Assembly (NCBI GenBank): GCA_964653855.1
Contig: CAZZFV010000009.1
Span: 1-58,149 of the forward strand
Direction: 5' to 3'
DNA length: 58,149 nucleotides
Source of the DNA: RGIG3528 sp964653855
GTDB lineage: Bacteria; Bacillota; Clostridia; Lachnospirales; Lachnospiraceae
The position numbers and the translations under genes were made by a program. Of this stretch, positions 42,592 to 51,228 are shown piece by piece (within the stretch, counting starts at the first letter, position 1; the number at the start of each line of letters is the position of its first letter). A model generated the notes under the pieces. It worked only from the letters and a program-made list of their open reading frames with translations. It had not been told where the DNA came from and ran no database searches.

Positions 42592-44946
42592 CTAATAAGA
42601 AATCGCCCCGTCCGAATACGTTTTTTTGATTTCCGCACCGTATTTTGTGAGCACATCGATAACTCTTTGTCCCGGATGCCCGTACGAATTTATGTATGCA
42701 CACGAAATCACCGCCGTGTCGGGTCTTAAGGCACTCACAAATTCCTCGCATGTGGAATATTTTGATCCGTGATGCGAAACCTTTAAAATAAGGTTTCTTG
42801 ACTTCCTGGATTCATATATATAATTTAATATTTCCTTATTTGACACGATTTCTTGTTCAACGTCCGCACCAATATCTGCCGCCATAAACAAAATCTCCGC
42901 GTCCGTTTTAATAAGAAAAACAAGCGATGTGTCATTTTCGGAAGATTCGGCTTTTTCCGGCCAAATACATTTAAAGCTTGTCCCGTCATTTAAGTAAAAT
43001 TCATTTCCCATCCCCAAATACGTCACCTTTACATTTTTTTCTCTTGCGAGCGCAACAAGCTCCTCATATTCTTCGGAAGCAAAAGCCACTTCCGGCATTA
43101 TAAGCTCCTTGATTCCTACATTTCCGTCATAATACACCTTATACAAAAAATCCGATTCGTATGCATTCATGTTTTCAAGTAATTCCGTTATTCCGTTCAT
43201 ATGATCCGAATCCATGTGCGTCACAATCGCCTTATCAATCAATATTTTTCCGTTACACTTTAAAAAGGAAGAAATCGCATAACTTCCCACATTCGATTCA
43301 CTCAAACTTCCCGAATCAAGCAAAACTGTATCTTTTTTTGATAAATAACAAAACGAATCTCCCTGTCCGACGGACAAAAAATTGCAATTTGCGGGATTTA
43401 AAAATGCCCCCGAGCACAAAAATATAATTTCCGCCATACACACCGGAATCAATATATATTTTCGTTTCAAAAAAAAGCAAAAGCTTACATATACCGCTGT
43501 ATAAAAGAGAATTATCGTAATTATGGCAGGCCTCCCCACAAGTATTTTTGAAAAGGGAAGTCCGGAAATTATGTTGCTTAATTTTTCAATTATAAAAAGT
43601 ATCACATATGCGGGACCGGCAAGGAAATTCCCGAGCTGTGCAAAAATCATTCCGGTTATGCCCGCAACAATTCCGAAGCACATAAGATATCCCGTAAGCG
43701 GAATTACTATGATATTTGCAAAAAACGACCACGGATTTGTTTCGAAAAAATACCAAAGAGTTACCGGAAGCGTTATTACGGTAACGACCGCCCCGAAAAA
43801 CACCCCGGCGTTCAGTCTTGTAGCCGCATAGACACCGATTATTGCCATAAACGAGAGTAAAAAAGACACATTTTTTAGTTCCGTAGGCCATACAAAAAGT
43901 ATTATGATCCCGGCAAAAGATAACGACGACAAAATATCGTATTTCCGCCTTATAATTTTTGAAAGCATCATTACGATAAACATTATTCCGGCTCTTACCG
44001 CCGAATCAGCAGCTCCCGAAAAAAGCACATATAAGGTAACCAAAACGCATGAGACACCAATCCCAACATTTCTTTTAAGCGAAAGCTTTTTAAAAATATT
44101 GAATACAAAAAATCCCACAAGCGATATATGAAGCCCCGATATTGCAAGAATGTGGCTGATTCCCGCATCCTTATACGTTTCTTTTATGTTGTCCGTAAGC
44201 ATTTCCCTGTCACCCGTTATCATTGCGATAAGTACACCCGCGGTATCCTCATCGTATATGTTAATAAGGCTTTTTGCAAAACGCATATGAATATTGTTTA
44301 TAAAACACAAAAACACATCCTTTTTATCCGAAATCACATCTATTCTTTTTGCGATTATGCTTGCATACTTATTTGTTTTCGCCACTCCTGTCGTCCCGTC
44401 GTATTCGCCGGGATTTTGCGGTTCTTCCGTATAATAAATTTTTCCGTATACCTTTATTTTGTTTCCCGCATATATGTTAAATTCATCCGTATCGGTAACA
44501 TATATAAGCACACCGCCCGCGTTACGCCATACGTTTTCATTATATCCGCATACGGAGACATCCTTCAAATAAACGTGATACTTTTCGGTGTCATATCGGA
44601 TTTTATAAACAGTACCGAACACCGACACGTATTCCTCTTTGTTTTCATACATTATTTTATAAGGCAAGTTTTTTTCTTCCGACTCTTTAAAATAAAAATT
44701 GCTCCGTACTCCCGACGACAAAAATAAAACCGGAATCATAATAAGAAAGATTTTAAAAATTCCATACTTATTCGGTCTCACAAAATAATCCAAAATTTTA
44801 TTTGTTTTTTTTGATAAGAAAATCGATAACGCAAGCGTCAAAAAGTAACAGGCAAAGACTACCGCACACGCTTTTATCCCAAACTCCGAAAGCAAACTCC
44901 CAAGAATTACGGCAAAAAAGAAACATAACATCGGTCTTTTAAGCAT
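42592..44946 (-). CDS. comEC: ComEC DNA-uptake channel
   Basis: The 784-residue protein has several N-terminal membrane helices, the ComEC competence core (MITGDREMLTD and HILAISGLHISLVG) and a C-terminal metallo-beta-lactamase domain with THMDSDHMNG and VSHHGSKYST. It forms the inner-membrane pore for single-stranded DNA and degrades the other strand. The ATG at 44946 is preferred; a GTG six bases earlier is in frame. It starts next to the comEA stop. Confidence 0.93.
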   Translation of the reverse strand: MLKRPMLCFFFAVILGSLLSEFGIKACAVVFACYFLTLALSIFLSKKTNKILDYFVRPNKYGIFKIFLIMIPVLFLSSGVRSNFYFKESEEKNLPYKIMYENKEEYVSVFGTVYKIRYDTEKYHVYLKDVSVCGYNENVWRNAGGVLIYVTDTDEFNIYAGNKIKVYGKIYYTEEPQNPGEYDGTTGVAKTNKYASIIAKRIDVISDKKDVFLCFINNIHMRFAKSLINIYDEDTAGVLIAMITGDREMLTDNIKETYKDAGISHILAISGLHISLVGFFVFNIFKKLSLKRNVGIGVSCVLVTLYVLFSGAADSAVRAGIMFIVMMLSKIIRRKYDILSSLSFAGIIILFVWPTELKNVSFLLSFMAIIGVYAATRLNAGVFFGAVVTVITLPVTLWYFFETNPWSFFANIIVIPLTGYLMCFGIVAGITGMIFAQLGNFLAGPAYVILFIIEKLSNIISGLPFSKILVGRPAIITIILFYTAVYVSFCFFLKRKYILIPVCMAEIIFLCSGAFLNPANCNFLSVGQGDSFCYLSKKDTVLLDSGSLSESNVGSYAISSFLKCNGKILIDKAIVTHMDSDHMNGITELLENMNAYESDFLYKVYYDGNVGIKELIMPEVAFASEEYEELVALAREKNVKVTYLGMGNEFYLNDGTSFKCIWPEKAESSENDTSLVFLIKTDAEILFMAADIGADVEQEIVSNKEILNYIYESRKSRNLILKVSHHGSKYSTCEEFVSALRPDTAVISCAYINSYGHPGQRVIDVLTKYGAEIKKTYSDGAISY

Positions 44947-44952
44947 ATGCAC

Positions 44953-45690
44953 CTACTTTACGCATATATAATTTTTGATACGCGCATAAACACTTTCCCC
45001 GATACCCGATATGTTTTTTATTTCCTCGACCGATTTAAAACTCCCGATTTTTTCGCGATATTCCAAAATATCCGCTGCTCTTGACTCTCCGATTCCGGGT
45101 AACGCCACAAGAGCCTCTTTGTCCGCCGTGTTAATGTTAATAAGCGAATCTTCGGCTTCCGTGTCCATGCTCACGTTTTCTTCGGTCACGGGTTCACTTG
45201 CCCCCGCGCCCAAAATATTTTCTTTTATGTTAAGTTCGTCCGTTTCGAATACGGACGGCACATAGACACGCTCTCCGTCCGTAAGTCCCCTCGCAAGATT
45301 TAAATAATTCTTATCCGCATATTCCGTAAATCCGCCCGCAACACTAAGCAAATCGTTTATGCGGCTGCCTTTCGCAATACCGTAAACTCCGGGATTTTTA
45401 ACGGATCCGCATAAAAAAACATAGATTTTCGGAATGGGCGTCGGAGTAACTGTAACATTCCCCCAAATATCTGTTCCCGTTTCATAAGTTCCTTCCGTAT
45501 CAGCATTTCCCTCAGAATAACTTAAATTTTGCCCCGTAAACACGCCTTCGTTATTTTCATTGTTTTCAATTGTTTCGGCATTTTCGGAATTTTTGGGAAT
45601 ATCGTTTTCCCGTTTAAAAAAGAATGCATACCATATGCACACAAATATAAGAAAAACCAAAAGAACGATTATAAAGATTTTTTTCTTCAA
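44953..45690 (-). CDS. comEA: ComEA-type DNA receptor
   Basis: The protein has one membrane helix near the N-terminus, a Glu/Asn-rich spacer, a short VTPTPIPK linker, a SLBB-type domain (IYVFLCGSVKNPGVYGIAKG) and a C-terminal helix-hairpin-helix pair (LPGIGESRA and ISGIGESVYARI) that binds DNA. It captures DNA for ComEC, encoded directly after it. A TTG at 45690 with GAAAGG upstream gives the typical MKKKIFIIVLL start; an ATG at 45732 gives 14 more residues without a clear site. Confidence 0.9.
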   Translation of the reverse strand: MKKKIFIIVLLVFLIFVCIWYAFFFKRENDIPKNSENAETIENNENNEGVFTGQNLSYSEGNADTEGTYETGTDIWGNVTVTPTPIPKIYVFLCGSVKNPGVYGIAKGSRINDLLSVAGGFTEYADKNYLNLARGLTDGERVYVPSVFETDELNIKENILGAGASEPVTEENVSMDTEAEDSLININTADKEALVALPGIGESRAADILEYREKIGSFKSVEEIKNISGIGESVYARIKNYICVK

Positions 45691-45759
45691 GCAACAGACC
45701 TTTCCGTCCGTGCATCTGTCCGCAAAAAGCATTGTATATTAAAAAGCGGGATTTGGCAA

Positions 45760-45799
45760 TAAAAAAGGTTTCAAAATTCGGTTGATTTGAAACCTTTTT
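45760..45799 (-). terminator. Terminator of the PTS operon
   Basis: AAAAAGGTTTCAAA and TTTGAAACCTTTTT form a long stem with T-rich flanks on both strands, just after the ptsI stop codon. Confidence 0.8.
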
Positions 45800-45802
45800 C
45801 TG

Positions 45803-47509
45803 CTACAAGCCCATTCTTTTCTTAATTTCTTCTTCTGTGCAAAGATTTAAAGCATCATTTGCCATATTAACCGTTTCGGTCAAAGTATATTTCGCAATTT
45901 CCGCTTTCACCGCTGCCACCGACGCATAATTCATGCTGAGCTTTCTTGCCCCGAGTCCCACAAGAAGAGCGGCGATTTTCGGATTTCCCGCAATTTCTCC
46001 GCACACAGAAACAGGCTTTTTGTTTGCCCTAAAACTCTCAAAAATAAATTTAAAAAGTCTGAGCATTGCGGGCGACAGGCTCTCATAATACTTTGCCGTG
46101 CCTTCATTCATGCGGTCCGCGGCGCAAGTGTATTGAGTAAGATCGTTTGAACCTATGCTCGCAAAATCTGCTTCCTTTGCAATCAAATCAGAAATAATGG
46201 CAAGCCCCGGTATTTCAATCATGACCCCGATTTTTATTTGCGAATCGTAAGATATGCCTTTTGAATCAAATTCCGACATTACTTCCTTTACAACACTTTT
46301 TGCCTTTCTGAAATCCTCAATACTTCCAACCATCGGAAACATAATTTGCAATTTTCCGTATACTGAAGCCCTGAGCGCGGCACGAAGCTGCGTTTTAAAA
46401 ATATCGGGATATTTAAAGCAAAGTCTTAACGCTCTTTCACCCAAAAAAGGATTGTCCTCTTTCGGAAGCGAAAAATAAGGAAGAGTTTTATCGCCGCCGA
46501 TGTCAAGAGTCCTGAGCGTTACCGTTTTTTTGTTTGCCGTTTCAAGGATTTTCCTGTAAGCCTCAAATTGTTCTTCCTCGGTCGGCATATGATCACTTTC
46601 CATATACAGGAATTCACTTCTTAAAAGTCCCACAAAATCATATGCTTCATCGTCCGTATCCAACTTATCGTTTCCGACATTTATCCCTATCGAAATTGTC
46701 ACATCGTCACGGGTTTTGCATTTTTCTTTCAAATATTTTTTTTCTTCGTCGGCAATATGCTTTAATTCTTCACGTTTTTGTTCGTACTCAAATCTTTCTT
46801 TTTCCGAAAATTCAAGTTTTACTTCACCCGCATTTCCGTCCAGAATAAGCATTTGTCCGTCTTTTATGTTTTTTACGGCATCGTTTATACCAAGTACCGC
46901 AGGAATCCTAAAGCTTCTTGCAAGGATTGCCGAATGTGAATTCATTCCGCCGCATTCCGTAATAATTCCTTTTACATGATTTTTATCAAGATTTGCCGTA
47001 TCACTCGGCAAAAGTTCATGAGAAACAACAATTACGTCTTCATTAAAGCGCGCCAAACTTTTTTCCCGGGTTCCGGTCAAAATACGAAGGACGCGTTCTT
47101 TTACATCGATAAGATCCGCCGAGCGCCCCGAAATCACGGTATCCTTAACCCGACCAAGCAATTTTGCATATTCATTAAATACGGTTTGAACGGCAAATTC
47201 CGCCGTAACACACGAATCCTTTATCATATCAAAAGTTTCCGTGAGCATTTCTTCGTCATCCAGAAGTTCTTTATGTGCAACAAAAATCTTTGCATTTTCG
47301 GGATTTACATCCTTTAAAGAAAAATATAATTCGTCAAGTTCATCTTTTGCCGCATCAACCGCATTTTTAAGTTTTATGACTTCAGTTTCCGCATTTTCGC
47401 ACTTTTCGCATGCAATCTCAAAATTTCCCTTTTCATAAATATATGCCTTTGCTACGGCAATTCCGTTTGATACCGGATTTCCGTATAAACAAGAATCCTT
47501 ATTTTTCAT
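45803..47509 (-). CDS. ptsI: PTS enzyme I
   Basis: The 568-residue protein takes phosphate from PEP at His192 in GGMNSHSAILARS and passes it to HPr. The PEP-binding domain has TLDIGGDKTLPYF, GLLRSEFLYM and IGSNDLTQYTCA. The start at 47509 has AAAGGA upstream. It follows ptsH by 11 bases. The usual GGxTSHxAI phosphorylation motif reads GGMNSHSAI here. Confidence 0.96.
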   Translation of the reverse strand: MKNKDSCLYGNPVSNGIAVAKAYIYEKGNFEIACEKCENAETEVIKLKNAVDAAKDELDELYFSLKDVNPENAKIFVAHKELLDDEEMLTETFDMIKDSCVTAEFAVQTVFNEYAKLLGRVKDTVISGRSADLIDVKERVLRILTGTREKSLARFNEDVIVVSHELLPSDTANLDKNHVKGIITECGGMNSHSAILARSFRIPAVLGINDAVKNIKDGQMLILDGNAGEVKLEFSEKERFEYEQKREELKHIADEEKKYLKEKCKTRDDVTISIGINVGNDKLDTDDEAYDFVGLLRSEFLYMESDHMPTEEEQFEAYRKILETANKKTVTLRTLDIGGDKTLPYFSLPKEDNPFLGERALRLCFKYPDIFKTQLRAALRASVYGKLQIMFPMVGSIEDFRKAKSVVKEVMSEFDSKGISYDSQIKIGVMIEIPGLAIISDLIAKEADFASIGSNDLTQYTCAADRMNEGTAKYYESLSPAMLRLFKFIFESFRANKKPVSVCGEIAGNPKIAALLVGLGARKLSMNYASVAAVKAEIAKYTLTETVNMANDALNLCTEEEIKKRMGL

Positions 47510-47520
47510 AAAAATTCCTT

Positions 47521-47787
47521 TCACTCTCCGAATCCCGACGAAATAAGATCTACCAGTTCCGTAATCGCTTCTTCTTCGTCATTTCCTTCGGCCGTAAGTG
47601 TTACGACAGTCCCTTGTCCTATTCCTTCCGCCAAAAGTCTGATCATGGATTTTGCGTTGACCGGTTCACCGCCGTCTTTACACAATGTTATTTTTGCTTC
47701 AAATTTTTTTGCGAGCATCACAAATTCCGAAGCAGGTCTTGCATGAAGTCCCGTTTTATTGATAATTTCAACTTTTTTTGTAACCAT
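47521..47787 (-). CDS. ptsH: HPr phosphocarrier protein
   Basis: The 88-residue protein has TGLHARPAS with the phosphorylated His15, and NAKSMIRL with Ser47 in place of regulatory Ser46. It relays phosphate from enzyme I to EIIA. The Ser site suggests HPr-kinase control of catabolite repression. It lies between the glucosidase and ptsI in one operon. Confidence 0.97.
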   Translation of the reverse strand: MVTKKVEIINKTGLHARPASEFVMLAKKFEAKITLCKDGGEPVNAKSMIRLLAEGIGQGTVVTLTAEGNDEEEAITELVDLISSGFGE

Positions 47788-47797
47788 ATATAATCCT

Positions 47798-49249
47798 CTA
47801 TAATTCTTCGCCGTTTGATATAATACACTTTTTATACCAATAAAACGAATCTTTTTTTATTCTTTTACCGCTGCCTTTTCCTTCGTCATCGATATCCGTA
47901 TAAATAAATCCGTATCTTTTTTTCATCTCACCGGTGCTGAGGCTCACAAGATCTATACATCCCCAAGGAGTATAACCGATAAGCTTTACACCGTCTTTCA
48001 CGGCTTCCTTCATTTGTTCGATATGTGCCCGCAAGTACTCTGTTCTGTACTCATCATGAATTTTTCCGTCGGAATCGATTTTGTCTTCGGCACCGAGTCC
48101 GTTTTCAACTATCATAATGGGAATACCGTATCTATCGTAAACCATATTCAAAAGAAGCCTTAACCCCTTCGGATCGATTGTCCATCCCCACGCACTTTCA
48201 TGTAAGTACGGATTTTTAACCCCGGTCATCATATTGCCGGACGTTTTTTTTACAGTTTCATCACACGAGGCAACACGTGACGAATAATAACTGAAGGTAA
48301 AGAAATCAACCGTTCCTTCTTTTAATATGTCCGAATCGCCCGGCTCTTTTTTTATATGAATATCGTTTTCGGTAAAAAACCGGTTCATATAATAAGGATA
48401 TTCACCCTTTACACACACGTCACCCGTAAACCAATTACTCTTTTTCATCTGAAAATCCGCATTTATCGCATCATCGGGTGCACACGTATACGGATAAACA
48501 GGTGCTGCCGAAACCATACAGCCGACCATGTTTTTTGGATTAATTTCATGCGCAAGTTTTACCGCACACGCACTTGCGACAAATTGGTTGTGAAGAGCCG
48601 TAAACCTGCAGGAAATTTCTTCACCCGTTTCCTTCTCCCCCATATGCCGAATGCCGAACATGTCTTCTCCGTCGCCCGGCAAAATTCCTCCTGAAAGAAG
48701 ATTTCCGAATCTGCTCACAAGCGTATTCATTTCGTTAAATGTAATCCACATATTAACGTCATCGCGATATTCCGTAAACACCGTTTTGCAAAAATGCAAA
48801 AAGAAATCGATTGTTTTTCTGTTTTGCCATCCGTTGTATACCACACAAATATGATAAGGCATATCGTAATGCGAAAGTGTAATTAACGGCTTTATACCGT
48901 ATTTTTTACATTCGTCGAACAGATTATGATAAAACTTAATGCCTTCCGGATTCGGTTTTTCCTCATCACCCTTCGGAAATATTCTTGTCCAGGCAATCGA
49001 TGTCCTGAGCACCTTAAAGCCCATTTCGGAAAACAATGCTATATCTTCTTTATAGTGATGATAAAAATCAATTGCATTATGACTCGGATAATACCTATCT
49101 TCCTTTATTTCCCTGTAAAATTGCCGCGGAGACTTTTTTGTCCCCGCGGTAATATGGTCTATAACAGAATCTCCTTTATTATCCTCATTCCATGCGCCTT
49201 CGGTCTGAGCGGCGGATATCGCCCCACCCCACAAAAAGTCTGCATCCAT
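47798..49249 (-). CDS. GH1 6-phospho-beta-glucosidase
   Basis: The 483-residue protein has GH1 motifs FLWGGAISAAQTEGAW, TFNEMN (acid/base Glu) and IVENGLG (nucleophile). It hydrolyses phosphorylated beta-glucosides such as cellobiose-6-phosphate delivered by the adjacent EII proteins. Its ATG overlaps the EIIC stop by one base. The phospho-specificity is inferred from the PTS neighbours. Confidence 0.93.
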   Translation of the reverse strand: MDADFLWGGAISAAQTEGAWNEDNKGDSVIDHITAGTKKSPRQFYREIKEDRYYPSHNAIDFYHHYKEDIALFSEMGFKVLRTSIAWTRIFPKGDEEKPNPEGIKFYHNLFDECKKYGIKPLITLSHYDMPYHICVVYNGWQNRKTIDFFLHFCKTVFTEYRDDVNMWITFNEMNTLVSRFGNLLSGGILPGDGEDMFGIRHMGEKETGEEISCRFTALHNQFVASACAVKLAHEINPKNMVGCMVSAAPVYPYTCAPDDAINADFQMKKSNWFTGDVCVKGEYPYYMNRFFTENDIHIKKEPGDSDILKEGTVDFFTFSYYSSRVASCDETVKKTSGNMMTGVKNPYLHESAWGWTIDPKGLRLLLNMVYDRYGIPIMIVENGLGAEDKIDSDGKIHDEYRTEYLRAHIEQMKEAVKDGVKLIGYTPWGCIDLVSLSTGEMKKRYGFIYTDIDDEGKGSGKRIKKDSFYWYKKCIISNGEEL

Positions 49250-50535
49250 TAAGCTTCCTCTTTTGCTTTCTGTTCCTTCAAAACCAATTCCTTTTCATAT
49301 ACCTTAAAGAAAGGACGATATACAAGCCATGCGACGATAAACGCAATCACGGGAATAAATATATTTGTCCATGAAAGTGTTGTAAGATACGGCGAAACAC
49401 CTACGGGAAGCGTTGCCGAAATCATTGTGAATGCCGGTTTAAAAATTCCCGCCATATATCCGAAATAGCAAATAATCATCGTAATAAGCGGATTGATTAC
49501 AAAAGGAATGGCAAGCGTAGGATTGTACATAATGGGATATCCGAATGTTGCGGGCTCATTGATATTGAAAATTCCGGGAACAATCGCCGCTTTGCTTACG
49601 GCTTTAATCTGTTCCGATTTTGAAAAAAGTCCCATTACGCAAAGTGCAAGCGTATTTCCCGTACCGCCGCAGCAGTTCATGATACCGAAAAGTGCAACGG
49701 GTACAAATACGAGTGCTTCACCGTTTGACATATGTGTTGCGTTTGTCATTATGTATTCCATGAGAGGTGCCATAATTGCAATATAAACAACCATCGTTCC
49801 GTGAATACCGAATGTCCAGAGTACATTTGCCACAAATACCACTATTATGATTCCGGGAACACTTGTAAGTGCTCCGAGAGGTGCGGACAAAAGATACGAA
49901 ATCGCATAAGGCAAAGAAATCGTCATGATCTTTTGACATAAACTTCCGATCGTATGCCAAATCGCAATGTTTATAATAAGCGGAATAAGTGACGAAAACG
50001 TATCCTGTAAGAATTTCGGAACGGCATCGGGCATTTTGATTGTCATGTGATGCTTTTCGCAAAAATGGGCCATTTTTACCGTACAAAGCGAAATAATAAT
50101 CGCCGTAAACATTCCTATTGCTCCGAGACAGGAATTGTCTATTCCGGTAAATGTGCTTCCGTCCGCTGTTTCAACCGTCTTAATCGGTGCGGCAACTATC
50201 AAAAAAATCAGCATAGCGTTGAGTGCGTTTGTGAGTGATTGCATTTTAAGTGACTTGGCATAAGCGTAAGCAATCGTAAATGCCATATAAACGGAAATAA
50301 GTCCCATTGAAAGATTATACGGAACCATCAAGATGTTATAAATCGAATCATCGGTTGTCCACGCCTTGAAAAACGTCGGAATAATTGCAACAAGTTGAAA
50401 AACCGCGCCTATCAGGATTATCCCCATTGCCATCATCATTCCCGCGGAAACGGCGGCAATTGCCTTGTTTCCCGCAAACTTCTCACCTATCTTCTTAACC
50501 TTTTGCATAAATTTGCTGTCATATAAATTAGCCAT
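49249..50535 (-). CDS. celB: PTS EIIC, lactose/cellobiose family
   Basis: The 428-residue membrane protein has about ten helices and typical EIIC-Lac segments (FTIAYAYAKS, NINEPATFGYPIMYNPTLAIP). It imports and phosphorylates a disaccharide. It lies between EIIB and the phospho-glucosidase. Confidence 0.93.
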   Translation of the reverse strand: MANLYDSKFMQKVKKIGEKFAGNKAIAAVSAGMMMAMGIILIGAVFQLVAIIPTFFKAWTTDDSIYNILMVPYNLSMGLISVYMAFTIAYAYAKSLKMQSLTNALNAMLIFLIVAAPIKTVETADGSTFTGIDNSCLGAIGMFTAIIISLCTVKMAHFCEKHHMTIKMPDAVPKFLQDTFSSLIPLIINIAIWHTIGSLCQKIMTISLPYAISYLLSAPLGALTSVPGIIIVVFVANVLWTFGIHGTMVVYIAIMAPLMEYIMTNATHMSNGEALVFVPVALFGIMNCCGGTGNTLALCVMGLFSKSEQIKAVSKAAIVPGIFNINEPATFGYPIMYNPTLAIPFVINPLITMIICYFGYMAGIFKPAFTMISATLPVGVSPYLTTLSWTNIFIPVIAFIVAWLVYRPFFKVYEKELVLKEQKAKEEA

Positions 50536-50580
50536 TTTCCTTCTCCTTTTTTAAGTTAACTCCTCATTATTTTCCAAAAA

Positions 50581-50886
50581 TCACTTTTCCGGATAAATTT
50601 CATCAACCTGTTTCATAATGTTTTCCACATTACCGACCGCATAATCATATGCCTGAATCACGGCAATGGGCATTCCCGTAACATCGGAAATTTCATTCTT
50701 TTTGTATGCAACCTGAGGTCCCAAAAGTATCACGTCATAATTCTTATAGGAATCTTCATATGCCGACATTCCCACCGCATCGATTTTTAAATCGATTCCT
50801 TTTGCATTCGCATACTTTTCCATCTTCTTCATCAAGATCCCCGTTGACATTCCACCGGCGCATATAAGCAAAATTTTTCTTTCCAT
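50581..50886 (-). CDS. celA: PTS EIIB, lactose/cellobiose family
   Basis: The 101-residue protein has the phosphocysteine P-loop LLICAGGMSTGIL (Cys9). The start at 50886 follows GGAG; a longer frame begins in the EIIA gene and lacks a site. Confidence 0.93.
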   Translation of the reverse strand: MERKILLICAGGMSTGILMKKMEKYANAKGIDLKIDAVGMSAYEDSYKNYDVILLGPQVAYKKNEISDVTGMPIAVIQAYDYAVGNVENIMKQVDEIYPEK

Positions 50887-50896
50887 CTTTTTCTCC

Positions 50897-51217
50897 TCAC
50901 TTTGCTTTATAAAGCTCAATCATTTCTTTAATAAGATCTCCTGCCAAAGCACTTCCCATCAAATGATCCTGTGCGTGACAAATGAGAACCGTCACTTTAT
51001 CCACCTCCCCCTTTGCATCCATTTGCAAGAGCTTTCTGTGTGCCGTATGCGCTTCCTGCAAACTTTTTTCGGCTTCGTCAAGTTTCAACGCAGCATTTTC
51101 GAACTTCCCGCACTTTGCACTTTCGAGCGCTTCAAAATACGCCGATCTTGCCGCTCCGGAATTTGCGATTATAAGCATTGAAATCTCTTCAAGCTCCTCC
51201 GTTAACTCTTCGCCCAT
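50897..51217 (-). CDS. celC: PTS EIIA, lactose/cellobiose family
   Basis: The 106-residue helical protein has the phosphohistidine motif ICHAQDHLMGS (His81), standard for EIIA-Lac. GGAGG precedes the start. It follows the regulator gene by 11 bases, opening the transport part of the operon. Confidence 0.93.
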   Translation of the reverse strand: MGEELTEELEEISMLIIANSGAARSAYFEALESAKCGKFENAALKLDEAEKSLQEAHTAHRKLLQMDAKGEVDKVTVLICHAQDHLMGSALAGDLIKEMIELYKAK

Positions 51218-51228
51218 AATGACCTCCT